A stretch of 64,000 bases of DNA, taken from the NCBI RefSeq assembly GCF_932276165.1, contig NC_063988.1, positions 9,672,001 through 9,736,000 on the forward strand, in the 5' to 3' direction. Below the pieces are notes generated by a model, which ran no database searches, was not told where the DNA came from, and saw nothing but the letters and a program-made list of their open reading frames with translations. Positions 34,183 to 44,910 of this stretch are shown here, one piece after another; the stretch's first letter is position 1; each line of letters starts with the position of its first letter. The stretch comes from Plutella xylostella. Taxonomy: Eukaryota; Arthropoda; Insecta; Lepidoptera; Plutellidae. The position numbers and the translations under genes were made by a program.

Positions 34183-34397
34183 CAGTGCCACAAACTTATC
34201 TGTTCCGGTGAGAGCGAACTAAATTGATCCATATCTCATAATATTATTATAAATTATGTATATTGATATAGATTAAATGGGTTTATTGAAACCACAAGAG
34301 CGAATTACCACTACTGGGAAACTTAAAATCTTATAGAATGAAGAAATATTACACATTTACGTGAGCTGTCACCGGAACAGATAAGTTTGTGGCACTG
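34183..34397. mobile_element. 215-bp MITE, TA TSD, family B (uninterrupted copy)
   Basis: The 29-bp terminal inverted repeats begin CAGTGCCACAAACTTATCTG and continue TTCCGGTGA. TA flanks both ends (34181-34182 and 34398-34399). This copy serves as the empty reference for the interrupted copy at 45952-46825, to which it aligns in reverse orientation. Confidence 0.9.
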
Positions 34398-34484
34398 TAT
34401 TTCCTTCGAAACCACCCAGGTCAGTAGCTGACAAACTTTATTTGACTGGTTTCCCCTCACCATGGAGACAGCCGTAGACCAGTT

Positions 34485-34727
34485 CTAATGTTTGTCACCA
34501 CCACGACGATATGATAAGAAAAAGGATTCATAGTCCATGGGACTATTTTCCTTTTCCACAGAGTTCACTACAACATGTGGGTACTCTGCTGACGTCACCA
34601 TCGCATCGTCACAAAGTGTTTTAAGACCCCATTCCACCATCTTGAGCGGACCGTAACCAATAAACCAAGTCGTCAACCGAATACATTGTGTCTTCAACTG
34701 TTCTGAGACATGTGCGAGTGCGAACAT
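34485..34727 (-). CDS. Candidate terminal exon, unknown product
   Basis: An 80-residue frame on the minus strand ends at TAG (34485-34487) and is followed 43 bp downstream by an AATAAA on the same strand (34437-34442). It reads like ordinary globular protein (LAHVSEQLKTQCIRLTTWF, then PLKMVEWGLKTLCDDAMV, then MDYESFFLSYRRGGDKH). It is not low-complexity and shows no repeat wording. The frame stays open upstream to a possible acceptor 'tatgttgcag' near 34740. It could be the last exon of a minus-strand gene, a retrocopy fragment or a fragment of an unrecognised mobile element. Confidence 0.35.
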   Translation of the reverse strand: MFALAHVSEQLKTQCIRLTTWFIGYGPLKMVEWGLKTLCDDAMVTSAEYPHVVVNSVEKENSPMDYESFFLSYRRGGDKH

Positions 34728-34864
34728 GCTATTGTTTCTGCAACATACTGTATTTCAATGAGTTTACAGAGTTATACGAATTAAGCTGCGTGAAGTTAGC
34801 AGCCTATGAATATGCGACCAAATTAAGATGGTCACTTAACTCATCCTATTCTTATTCAATAGGT

Positions 34865-35005
34865 ATTATACCATCGGTGAAGGAAAATATCGTCAGGAAA
34901 CCTGCATGTCTAGATTTCATACATCGACATTATGAAGCCACCAACCCGCAGTGGACCAGCGTGGTGGGAAATAAAAGCTTTGGAAGACCTTGGGGATAAT
35001 AATAT
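34865..35005 (+). mobile_element. SINE S2 3' part
   Basis: 'aaaatatcgtcaggaaacct', 'gcatgtctagatttcat' and 'cagtggaccagcgtggtggg' align with the body of the 32283 copy. The tRNA head and tail are missing. Confidence 0.65.
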
Positions 35006-35047
35006 GCACAAAGGTTCCATTACACACAGAGAATAGTATAGTATGTT

Positions 35048-35290
35048 ATAAACTCACGGGCAATGAAAAGGTTCCACTGAGAATAGCACCAAATTACTCC
35101 TAAATGGAAAAGGCTAGCTTAATGACGCCTTCTGCAACATTGAAGTACATTTAACAGAGCATTAGGACATTACCAACTAAAAACTGTAATAATTTGTTCA
35201 AATTTATAAATTAAATGTTGAAAAAATTTGGTGTTATTTCGTGTTGGCATTTTGTGAGTGGAACTTTTTCATTGCCCGTGAGTGTATATA
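35048..35290. repeat. R1 repeat, two copies in opposite orientation
   Basis: 35048-35165 is inverted ('ccaaattactcctaaatgga', 'aaaggctagcttaatgacgc'). 35218-35290 is direct ('tttcattgcccgtgagtgta'). Together they make an imperfect palindrome, also seen as single copies at 12600 and 20042. Confidence 0.5.
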
Positions 35291-35632
35291 CCTATTCATG
35301 AGGATCATCAAGACGAAAATACCCACTGAACAATTGGTGCCTTCCTCCTATGTATTGTGTCTACGCGTGCATTTATCCAAACAGCATACGTACCTACATA
35401 GTTGCAGACAGTCCCACAAGATAAGGCTTCGTTCCTCGAGGCCTTAGATTAAACATACGAACTAGATGGTTTGTCACATACAAAAACAAAGCAAAAAACA
35501 ACAACTACAAACATTAAAGGTCAAGATGTTTTAAGTCCAACAAATTATAACCATTGTACCAATGAATAGTCACAAATCTTTTAACTGAACTAATGCAAAA
35601 TAAGAGCTCAATGGTCGACATTGTGGCTGACG

Positions 35633-35857
35633 GCCGACTGGTGAGTGGTTAGTGGCCCTGACTGCTGAGCCGAAGGTCCCGGGTTCGATTCCCGGCTGGG
35701 ACAGATATTTGTTTAAATACAGATATTTATACTCGGGTCTTGGGTGTTGATATTTATATTTAATATGTATTTGTGTGTATATATCTGCTGTCCGATACCC
35801 ATAACACAGGCTCTGCCTAACTTGGGGTCGGATGGCCGCGTGTGAGATGTCCCCACT
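35633..35857 (+). mobile_element. tRNA-derived SINE (family S1), full length
   Basis: Head 'ggtgagtggttagtggccct', 'gggttcgattcccggctggg' (box B). Body 'cagatatttgtttaaatac', 'atatctgctgtccgataccc', 'ggctctgcctaacttggggt', ending 'gtgagatgtccccac'. It runs directly into a (TATTC)n repeat (35857-35882), beyond which a minus-strand S2 3' end begins (35885-35945). The two SINEs are therefore joined tail to tail. Confidence 0.8.
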
Positions 35858-35945
35858 ATTCTATTCTATTCTATTCTATTCTCATAGGGGGTAAAGTTCC
35901 TGTACGTGGCTCTCTCGAGTGGAACCTTTGTACATATCCCCTTGA
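35857..35945. repeat. (TATTC)n tail shared by SINE S1 and an inverted SINE S2 3' end
   Basis: About five TATTC units at 35857-35882, then 'tagggggtaaagttcctgta' and 'cgtggctctctcgagtggaa', the 3' end of family S2 on the minus strand. Confidence 0.65.
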
Positions 35946-36325
35946 TTTCAGCTCAGCCAGCCTAGCTCCCGAGTAAACTGGAGTAGCAGGCCTGAGTGTG
36001 AGATGTCCCCACATATTTATTTATTTATTATTTGTCGTGACACTTATTTTGCACTAACACTCCATCTCGTTCGTATTAACAGATCGTTCCTCGAGGCACC
36101 TGATCGTTGCTGGAACACACACGAGCCGTTCCGGTGAGCCGTTACGGTTGGGGAGTTTTGTCAATTGCTTCTTCCTCACTTTATGCACACTCGATGTCTC
36201 TTTCGTTATGCGTAATTTATGTGACGATAAGACGTAGGTAGTTCCTAATTATAAAACTATTAAAGTTCTGTTCGCTTAGAAACCATAAAAAAGAAACGTT
36301 TTTCCGCAGGTTATAAATAATAATA

Positions 36326-36565
36326 TGTGGGGACATCTCACACACGGCCATCCGACTCCAAGCTAGGCAGAACCTGTGTTATGGGTGTCGGACAGCTGAT
36401 ATATCTACACAAATACATAGATAGATAGATACTAAATATAAATATCAAGACCCAAGACCCGAGTACAAATACCTGTGTTTAAACAAATATTTGCCCCAGC
36501 CGGGAATCGAACCCGGGACCTTCGGCTCAGTAGTCAGGGTTACTAACCACTACGCCATTCGGGAA
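36326..36565 (-). mobile_element. tRNA-derived SINE (family S1), full length, minus strand
   Basis: The plus strand starts 'gtggggacatctcacacacg' and ends 'agtagtcagggttactaacc' plus 'actacgccattcggg'. Reverse-complemented, this is the box A/box B head. It has the same 3' body as the 35633 copy. Confidence 0.8.
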
Positions 36566-37436
36566 TAACTAAGTTTTTCCACTATCTTATATTTTCTACA
36601 AACAAAATTAACGCAAAACTATATTTAATTATCTGTTGATGAGAATTTATTGCCTCAATGCTTAGCATAAACGATTTATTATCTGCATGTTTTTCAAACT
36701 AACTTGTCCGAGTTCTTTACACCCTCTTTGAATAAGGCAGCAACAGTACAGATCAGAACAAGATAACAACAGCCGTCCGGTTACAGTAGGCACAACCGGG
36801 CCGGTAGCTCGATCCACCCGGCCCGGACAAACAGCTGACCACAGCCCGGACAGAGCTGAGGCAGCAGTGATGACCCTGGCACAGTGAGGGTGGGGGAACA
36901 GTAGTGGTTGTTCATTTAAGTTTTAGATTCAATTTTGAGGCGCAAGAAGGATCCTCAAGTGACATAATTATACCTTTTCTTGCCCTGAAAAAATGTCTGA
37001 CGAAGACAAATATCAAGTAAAAGTATAAATATCAATGTACTTTTGCATATAAAATGTGATGCATTAGAAGAATATTATGGAAGACATGTTTTGTATTTTT
37101 AATTTTAAACTAAACTGTCTAGCACTTTTGAAATTGATCCGCAAGACCGCAGCTTTTATACTGCAAAGAAAAATTAAGTTTTGTCTCAATCAATGCCTAA
37201 AATAATCCTCTACTGCACCTTAGCTGTGCCAGTGTTGCCATGTACTAGACAAATACACATAAAGGGGGATGCAGCGGTGATTAATCATGTCTTCATTCGG
37301 CGTGCGGTGGACACCAGAGAATGTTGTCTTCATCCTGTACTTACTGCGTTTGTTTACCTCGCGCACGAACTAGGGGTGTTCTATGATTGATATGTGTGTC
37401 TACAAGATTAATCCTATACTTATATCATAGCAATAA
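36566..37436. other. Gene-free stretch with one GC-rich island
   Basis: 36770-36890 is GC-rich and non-repetitive ('cgggccggtagctcgatcca', 'cccggcccggacaaacagct'). No frame or splice signal makes it a convincing exon. The remainder is AT-rich. Confidence 0.4.
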
Positions 37437-37536
37437 GACTGCCTTTTTTTGTACTATTTTATATACTTATAAGTTTTGAAATTGTAATGTTTTCTTTAAT
37501 GGTTCAAAATAAAGAATATTCTATTCTATTCTATAT
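37437..37536 (+). mobile_element. LINE-type 3' end with (ATTCT)n tail
   Basis: An AT-rich 3'UTR-like segment ends 'ggttcaaaataaag' (AATAAA) and then ATTCT repeats at 37517-37536. It has the same organisation as the better-preserved 3' end at 59345-59560. No coding part remains. Confidence 0.5.
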
Positions 37537-37720
37537 TATAAACGTAACAGAAGTATGGTTGGATTGATGGATGTTTGAGGGTGTTACTTTATTATAAAAC
37601 GGCTAGAGCAATTTGGCATGTAAGACGATATCCTGGATTAACCAATGCTACTTTATATTCCGTACTTACCTACCACGGGTTTTTTTTTATGGCGAAGCAA
37701 AACCGTGGATAACCTAGTTT
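37537..37720 (+). mobile_element. Helitron-like repeat, degenerate
   Basis: 'atattataaacgtaacagaa', 'gatatcctggattaaccaat' and 'ggcgaagcaaaaccgtgga' are a diverged version of the family complete at 13815-14018. The ends are not clear. Confidence 0.45.
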
Positions 37721-37751
37721 GTAAACCTAGTATGTATAGTTTGTATACTAG

Positions 37752-37890
37752 TTTATATTTATTTATTTATTTATAGACACTTTATTGTATACACAAAACA
37801 AAGACAAAAACATGAAGACAGAAAAAGTAAGAAGTACACAAAGGCGGGCTTATTGCCAAGAAGCAATTTCTTCCAGCCAACCCTTATATT
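37752..37890 (-). mobile_element. LINE 3' end on the minus strand with (TAAA)n tail
   Basis: On the minus strand the segment reads 'gaagaaattgcttcttggca', 'ataagcccgcctttgtgtac', then AATAAAGTGTC and (TAAA)n. This looks like the 3'UTR and tail of a Jockey/CR1-type LINE. The coding part is absent. Confidence 0.5.
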
Positions 37891-38464
37891 TAATACGTGC
37901 AGTCCTAATACAGCTACTGTATTATTCATTTAAAGCATAAACATATTTTATTCATTGAGTCAATAAAAACATCGATATTATTTAATGCTCTCCAAATTAC
38001 ATGTTTCATTGCATTTCCAATTGCATGAGTAGGGTTGAATAAATACAATTATACCTATTAGCTTGCTTACAGCTTCAATTAATTTTAATAAACTACTTGA
38101 AACAATAACAATCAAAGATTCATATCGGCTACAGAACTCTGTTAATCAAACGAATAAGTTAATTAAAAAAGGAAGTGGCTATATTTAGCTTCATTAATTT
38201 ATTCATAGTTTAAGGGCGCGCTAACTAGTAATCTGTAAAACGTGTTTTCAAAAATTGCCAAGAAAATTTGTTCATCATACTAACTGCAATGTTTAGAACC
38301 TACATCCTAACCAGTTGTACCTAGAGTCTAGAGGTTAATTTAATGAAATAACTGCAAAAACTTTAAAAAAAAATTACTGTTACAATATTTACACTCAGAA
38401 TCTACCAGGGATAATTTTTTTATTTAACTTTAAATACCTAGTTTCACGAGAAATGGTCATTAGT
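37891..38464. other. Gene-free AT-rich stretch
   Basis: No feature was recognised between the LINE 3' end and the quasi-periodic repeat. Confidence 0.5.
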
Positions 38465-39235
38465 ACAGGTTCAAGAGGGTTCCGCTCATCTGGCATAATC
38501 TTTGTTGACCAAAACTCATTTCGCATAACTCGTATGGTCTAAACTTTTTTGGCCGAACCATCACTTTGCCAAGACTTATGTGGCATAAGGCTCGTTTCGT
38601 CTAAAACTCTTAAGGCACAATCTTTAAACACCTAAGTTTCGTTTGCTCAAATTTATGTTCGTCTATACCTATGTATAATCTTGTTTCTCCTAATGTTATC
38701 TTAATAAATAATATATTAAGTATGTAGTAAATGTACAAATTGTGGTATTTTTCTCCTACATCCCGAAAATCACGATATTGTATGATAAAAAAATCGAAAG
38801 TTAACGACCAATATAATTATTACAAACCCCATGAGAGCGAAACCTAAAAATAGGTGCGACGACGAGCAAAGCGAGGAGGAGCGTGTTAGGTGCACATGTT
38901 CATCAAAATCAAAGCGGAGCGCAGCGAAGCGGAGCGGAGCGTTTTCCAAACAGCGGAAACAATACAAGGCACCAGTTTGCGCTATGTAGGGAGACGCTCC
39001 GTCAAAGTTAAAGCCAAACGAATATTATTACTTTGTATAAACCTATGCCATAGCATTATTAGGCTATTCAAGATTTGGCCATACCATTATTAGGCTAAAC
39101 AATGTTATGCGAAATAACTTTTTACTAAACGAGATTTATGCCATACAATTTTCGGCGTAACGAGACTTTGACCAAACGTTACTATGCAATACGAGATTAG
39201 GCAAAAAAATCTTATGCCAAAAAAGGTAGAACCGG
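38465..39235. repeat. Quasi-periodic repeat containing the third GC-rich module
   Basis: Short motifs recur every 20-30 bp in degenerate form: 'ggcataa', 'tgccatac', 'aaacgaga', 'catttcgcataac', 'tatgccaaaa'. They flank a copy of the 100-bp GC-rich module at 38850-38944 ('taggtgcgacgacgagc' to 'gcggagcggagcg'). The whole is bracketed by 'caggttcaagagggttccg' at the left and 'gtagaaccggttcaag' at the right. Not coding. Confidence 0.6.
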
Positions 39236-39949
39236 TTCAAGATCTAGCCACAAGACGGATGCTGTACCTAGATCAGTGGAGACTTCCGCCCGGATGTCCA
39301 ATCACTCAGGCATTGTGCAGGAGTCCTATATAGTCTAGACTCTAGACTTGAAGCTAGTACATAGATATGTAGAAATGTAGCCTACTTTGTGCTCCCAAAC
39401 AACTTATGTACTTACCAAAAGTGCAGTGATACCGTTATTACTGCTATTAAGATAGTATCTATGTTAAACCTTAAAATTGTGCTGTAAGTTTTCCTAAAAT
39501 AAATAAATAAATAAATGTATACACGTAGCGTAGGTACCTATATACTTATATGTAGTACTCTGTGTAAAAAGCAGAGTGTATGTAAAGTGTGAAGGTGATA
39601 AAGGTGCAATTAAGCCACGCTCCGTCCTGAAATGTATTACGTTTGCACTTGACCAATCAGCAACCAATATCAAGATTCTGACCAATGGCGGCTCCATATT
39701 CGTCAAAATATGGATATCGGAATCAACCAATTACAAGCCAATATGCCTATCAGCTTACGCTTCACTTTTAGTGGAAAATGACATTCGGAGGTCTGCCTTG
39801 GATTTGATTTTGAATATGCTTCCACAGTTTATTTATTTGTATGATTGGTTCTTTACCTAAATCAGGACTGCCAATATAAACTGCAGTTGCAAGCAGGTAT
39901 ACTTCTTCAATGTAATATTATTTAATACAGGTCACATTTTTTATTACAT
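39236..39949. other. Gene-free stretch with CCAAT-rich segment
   Basis: 39648-39740 holds four CCAAT-type motifs close together ('gaccaatcagcaaccaat', 'tctgaccaatggcgg', 'caaccaattacaagccaat'). A 94-codon frame at 39576-39860 crosses it without a recognisable domain. Promoter function is possible but unsupported. Confidence 0.3.
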
Positions 39950-40270
39950 GCCTCCCGGCCGTGTCCGCACCGCGAATATTTTTCCGCGCGGAATTAATTC
40001 GCAATTCTGTAACACATCGAATACTATAGGAGTATCCGCACTTGCGGAAAAAAAATCGCAAAACATGATAAATACACATGTTGTTTTTCTATCTGCATGT
40101 CTTATAATAATGTTTTGTGTTTTATGTAATCTAAAAAATTTATGTTATAAATCTTGCTGTGTAACCTGTGTATGTGTTGTGTTAAGTAAATAAATAACTT
40201 ATCTATCTATCTATCTATCAAAATTCTCGCGGATCACGGAATTTAATTCGCGCGAATTAATTACGCGTTA
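39950..40270. repeat. Repeat with GCGCGGAATTAATTCGC blocks, split by a LINE-like 3' tail
   Basis: 'ttccgcgcggaattaattcg' at about 39981 and 'aattcgcgcgaattaattac' at about 40244 form similar blocks on either side of an AT-rich segment that ends 'gttaagtaaataaataactt' and (ATCT)n (40199-40219). It looks like an element interrupted by a retroposon 3' end. Confidence 0.4.
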
Positions 40271-40386
40271 TGTCTGGTAAGTAAAGATGATTTTTCTTTG
40301 CAGTCGTCAAATATGTATGGGATTTTGAATGTCAAAAAACCAATAATATAATGGACTGAGTATAATGGCGGGACGTCATACACGTA

Positions 40387-40520
40387 CGGTCTGCTGCATA
40401 AGTAGCTATACACTTTTGTTCCTTATCAAACTAGCTACATAACAAACTGTCAATGTTTTAATAGGCAGTTTGTGAGTTTTACAAGGTACAAAAGTGTACA
40501 GCTACTTATGCAGCTGACTG
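40387..40520. mobile_element. MITE, TA target duplication, family A copy 2
   Basis: Ends CGGTCTGCTGCATAAGTAGC and, at the right, the complement of CAGTCAGCTGCATAAGTAGC. TA flanks it at 40385-40386 and 40521-40522. Same family as 1065-1208. Confidence 0.8.
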
Positions 40521-41650
40521 TACATTCGCGAACAGAAGCGCTTATTCGATTCTCATCGATTCATTTCAATCTGTGGCTCCCGATTCGTTGCGACTCGTTA
40601 AAGCTCTGTCCCGGCGGCCTCGTGATGTATTCAGATGGATTCAACTATTGAGTAATGTATTGCGGTTGGTTAAGGCGCAGCTCTTCTGGTTACGCATAAA
40701 AAATATTAAAACTAAGTTTAAGTAAATAAAATTTGGTACCCACAGTTTTATGCAATTATAGGTTGTTTTCTATTAAAAAAAACATAATAGGGAATATGCA
40801 TGTGATTCAAATAAAGGTCAAATATTATTTTTAATAAACTTTTTTATTTCAGAATTTTGCCTCCATCAATATTTTTGATTATAATTAATTTTTGAGCAAG
40901 TAAAAATAGTTGAAAAGTACAAAAAAAAATTGGTAACTTTAAATTTTTGAAACGTGACGGATTTTCTTAGAGCGGATGTGACGATATGTCAATCTCAGAA
41001 TAATCTACGCCCTTAGAACTGAGCGTCGGCGCGACTGGCGAGACTCATTATTCTGAGCCGTGAAACGAAATTAATGACGTCACACCTCTTTACACAAACT
41101 TTTGGTGGGCGTGTTGGTTATAAATTTTTAACTTTCTTTAAAATACCTTAAATTACTTTTTAGGCGTTGAATTTTTTTACTATAATAAAGCGATGTAAAA
41201 CTATCCAATAAGAATATAAAAAAATACATGCATATTCCCTATTGCCCGACAGGGAGGGTGTAAACGTAAGCTAAAACTCATGGTCGTTTATTCAGTTCAA
41301 AACTTCGCTTTGCTTGCTCATATTTATGCCGAAACCTTTGTATAGCAATACGTAGCTCCTTCACCTATGTTTTTACATAAACAAATAACGCTTCCCCTTA
41401 AAACCTGTGGTAATGTCAATCTATTTGGTTTACTGAATTGTACTATATTCGCATTTACACACACGGGTGACATCAGCGAAATGAAATTCATTTTTGGCTA
41501 ATGAAAAATATTGGAATTTTGACATCCCATTTGTTATTTTATTCAGCAGCCGCGGTCACCGCGAGCGGGACTTCATAATGCATTCATTTATTTAGAGGTT
41601 TGTTCATAAAATTGTGCTAATACATACAAAATAATGTCACGGTGTTCTAA
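40521..41650. other. Gene-free stretch
   Basis: No feature recognised. The phrases 'aaaaaaacataatagggaat' (40780) and 'catgcatattccctattgcc' (41227) may be the two inverted ends of a diverged element of about 450 bp, but the arms are short. Confidence 0.35.
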
Positions 41651-41654
41651 CTAA

Positions 41655-41735
41655 TATTATGACCTAATGGTGTTGTGGTTAGTGACCCTGACTGCTATGC
41701 CGTAGGTCCCGGGTTCGATCCTCATTTGGGTTACT
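41655..41735 (+). mobile_element. SINE S1 tRNA-like head, truncated
   Basis: 'tggtgttgtggttagtgacc', 'ctgactgctatgccgtaggt' and 'cccgggttcgatcc' match the S1 head with its box A and box B. The body is missing after 41735. Confidence 0.65.
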
Positions 41736-41785
41736 AGTTAAAAATATTATGTATCTATCTATGCATCAGATATTATTGCTATGTA

Positions 41786-41996
41786 CGGTGGCCTGCGCCT
41801 ATAAGTATACAGGCGGAGTTTTTAAAATAGCGATCCCTGATGATGAAGGGACCAGCTTCATCTGTTATAAATCCGGGGACGTGTTGTGTGCGATGTGTGT
41901 AGCAGTGGTGTTTATGTGGATGTGCTTGAGCAGCATGTGAGCTTGAGATCGCTATTTTAAAAACTCCGCCTGTATACTTTTAGGCGCAGGCCACCG
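41786..41996. mobile_element. 211-bp foldback MITE, TA TSD
   Basis: Arms begin CGGTGGCCTGCGCCTATAAG and extend through 'tacaggcggagtttttaaaatagcgatc', almost perfectly inverted at the right end. TA flanks it at 41784-41785 and 41997-41998. The 63-codon frame across it lies entirely within the element and is not a gene. Confidence 0.88.
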
Positions 41997-42309
41997 TACA
42001 TAATTTTTAAGTTCTATCTATATAGTAGACATTTAATAAAATTTTAAGATAAAAAAACCACTGTTAAAATAATCATTGTTTAGTATACTGAAAAATAAGC
42101 TCAGCTAGCACGGATTCAACCATCACTAGACTCGAATCAGTTCTTGCAAGAAGCTAGTACATCGTTCCTACCGCACTAGAGGTGAATACCAAACACACAG
42201 GTTGACGTATATCGAATCCGTATCCTTTAACAAAGTCAGAAGCCAACCCGGAACTTAGGAATAAGATGATCAACCCGATCGCTACGTGCCTCTTTGTATA
42301 GTGCTTTTA

Positions 42310-42510
42310 GCATTAAAGGCAAAGTCAAAGTCAAATGTTTTTATTCATTGTATAAATCTTCGATCATTATGTAAATATAAAATTTTCTGATGAACGTAAA
42401 TTTTTACAAACTACTCTACGTTCGGATAAGGGGGGGCTCTTTAAGTCCACGTCATTGTACATTTACTCTTTGTAAATTGTGCTATAAAAGTATTAATCAA
42501 TAAATAAATC
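42310..42510. mobile_element. LINE/SINE 3' end fragments
   Basis: 42310-42360 has 'caaagtcaaagtcaaatgtt', a hexamer tail seen in reverse. 42440-42510 reads 'tttaagtccacgtcattgta', 'gtgctataaaagtattaatc' and an (AAT)n tail, and is closely similar to 54502-54570. These are 3'UTR-like ends of retroposons in different orientations. Confidence 0.5.
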
Positions 42511-43291
42511 GGAGACACAATTTTTAAGTTAAAATATTGTCTTGTACTGTCTTAATTAAATATTTTTTTGCTATTTCAAGGCTTTTTTTATTCACCTTTG
42601 GGAAGTCGTTTAAATTCGAAGCTCATGGGAATAGCAAAAGTTTGACATGCAAATATCTCCATTTCCCTTTTTAGATACTTTAATGTACAAAATATATTGG
42701 GTCAGTAAGGGTGTCAGACCCCTACCTATGTAATTAATTTAGATAAATTTGATATTGATAAGATGCAACCTCTCTACCTACACATAGGTTTAGTACAGGC
42801 AGTACAGGTTTGATAGTTTGTCGAAAACTATAAAAGTTAACGTTTCCTCGCATACTAAGTGGCTCATCTAATGGAAACTTTCATGAAACTTTTGACAGAT
42901 AAGGTATGCAGATGACAGGAGAAAACGTAAACTTTATTCGTTTTCATAAATAGCAAAATCCGTACTAGAGGCCCTGTCGTACTTTGTGAATTTTCTATAA
43001 CTATAATCTAAACAGCGGAATAATATAGAGAGGTTAGATATCTACATGGCAAAGTGTACGTAGATCACAGACCCATGAAGACATCCTCTATTTCAATGTT
43101 CCAGGCAACGGAGGCTAATTCATCATTTATGAAGTACGGGGAAAGATCAAAGATCAATTTTCTCCAATACATTATGTATGTCGGACGGGTTCATGTAAAT
43201 AGATCGTGATTTATCATTTAGAACGCAGCTACTAAAGTATATAAAGCTCTTACGTTAACTGTGCAGGAATTTCTTCAGGTAAGTAAATATA
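42511..43291. other. Gene-free AT-rich stretch
   Basis: No supported feature. Confidence 0.5.
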
Positions 43292-43537
43292 CAGGATGAG
43301 TCTTTCGTAGGTGCATATCCGGAAGTATGTTACAGAGCTCTTCATTCTGAACAACTTTAGTTATAATGACCTTGGGATATTCTCGAAAAAAAAAAGTTGC
43401 TTCCCCATACAAAAATTGGTTGTTTACGTGACACTGTGTATGGGGAGTACATATTTTTTTCGAGAATATCCCAGTTGTTCAGAATCAAGAGCTCTGTAAC
43501 ATACTTCCAGATATGCACCTACGAAAGAATCACCCTG
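43292..43537. mobile_element. 246-bp foldback MITE, TA TSD
   Basis: The left arm begins CAGGATGAGTCTTTCGTAGG and continues 'tgcatatccggaagtatgtt'. The right arm is its inverted copy ending 'gaaagaatcaccctg'. TA flanks it at 43290-43291 and 43538-43539. An inner pair of 'tattctcgaaaaaaa' blocks is also inverted. Confidence 0.88.
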
Positions 43538-43747
43538 TATATTGTGCAGAGAGTTTAGCTCACGTATCCAAAGTGAACCTTGCGACAAAAAATAAAAAAT
43601 AACGTATAAATAATCGTTACTTTGTTTGTCTTCAGAATTAGGTAGGTACTTAATAGAACTAGCATTCCATTCGAATAGCAAAAGAAATCGTCAAGACGGG
43701 AAGACATTTCAATTAAAAAACTTTCAAGTCATAAATTAATAACGGTT

Positions 43748-44255
43748 GTGGAGGCCTCGAGGCCGAGAAGTGAAGTCGGCGTGAGGTCGGCCGGTGATCT
43801 ATGGTCCAAACTTGGTCCAAACTTTCAATGGGAGATTTTCAACCATAGACAAAAAACGATTATAGATGACGCTAGTAAAACTTCATACTCAACAGCACTG
43901 CATTTTCTAGCCGACATGGATTCCAGTCTTTTCAGCCAATACATAAACCCGATTAATGTGAAATCAACCATATGCGATAACTAGCTGTTATAATTATTAT
44001 GCATAATATTAAGTGTTAACTAGTTTAAGACAGCTTTGTACCATTTATGACATCTTCCGTCCCTTCAGAAGAATGCAGCTCATAAAAAACGACAGGCCGG
44101 ATGCCATCTATCGGAAGATTGTGGAACTTTTAAACATCAAAAGAAAATCTCCCATTGTGCTGGAGTTGCGGGGAGGTCAGACTGAGGTTGGGCCCGCTGG
44201 AATCAAAAACTTATATAAATCATTTGCCAATAGTCATCCAACGATGGAACACTGA
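43748..44255 (+). CDS. Two adjacent unassigned coding-like frames
   Basis: Frame 1 (43748-43984, 78 codons, no ATG at its start) reads like normal protein: DLWSKLGPNFQWEIFNH, DDASKTSYSTALHFLADMDS, INPINVKSTICDN. Frame 2 (44013-44255) reads PFRRMQLIKNDRPDAIYRKI, IKRKSPIVLELRGGQTEVG, KSFANSHPTMEH. Both have balanced composition and no repeat wording. An acceptor-like 'ccgtcccttcag' at 44069 precedes ATGCAGCTC. They could be two exons of one gene, or a decayed retrocopy with a stop and frameshift between. I do not recognise the family. There is no canonical AATAAA after frame 2. Confidence 0.35.
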
Positions 44256-44417
44256 CCTTTGATTGACCTCTAGTAAAGGCTTCAACTAAGTAAATTAAAT
44301 ACATTATACGAGAGTGACACTGTAGGTTTTTAGAACTAAACACTACACACACAAACCATTGTTTTTTTTAAACAATTGCATTTTGAAGAAACCATTTATT
44401 TTTTTATCAAATACTTA

Positions 44418-44574
44418 CCCCCTTATTCATAGAGAAGTTACAGAACGTTTTAACTAATAAACTGTTTTGTCCCTCTCTGTCAAAGAACAAATTGTTCTTT
44501 GTCGGAGAGGGACAAAACAGTGTATTAGTTAAAACGTCTTGTAACTTTTCTATGAATAAGGGGGTTAGTTTGTA
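44418..44574. mobile_element. Foldback MITE, CCCCCTTATTCATAG family, copy 2
   Basis: Same termini as 1841-1979, with an exact TTA on both sides (44415-44417 and 44575-44577). The arms are about 70 bp each and almost perfectly complementary. Confidence 0.88.
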
Positions 44575-44910
44575 TTTAGGTCTTAGTTCTAAAAAATGTT
44601 AGTGTCACAACAATAAAATAAAAAGTAGTGAGTTTACGTTCCTATAGGTGATAGAGATAATATGATTACACGATAACTTTTATTTTTACAGAAATACCTA
44701 CTTCGTGAATGTCATTGAAAGAAATCAATAAGATCTATGACATAAAATTACAGAAAATTACTGGACCTTGAAATACAATTCACAAACTGACCATAATGAT
44801 ACCCATCGACTATCGAGACCAATTTACTATTGGGACATACTCTACAATACGTGGTAAGTATACATCAAAGTTGAAAATTATTTCCTTTGTTATTGTTGAT
44901 ACCAAGTTAA

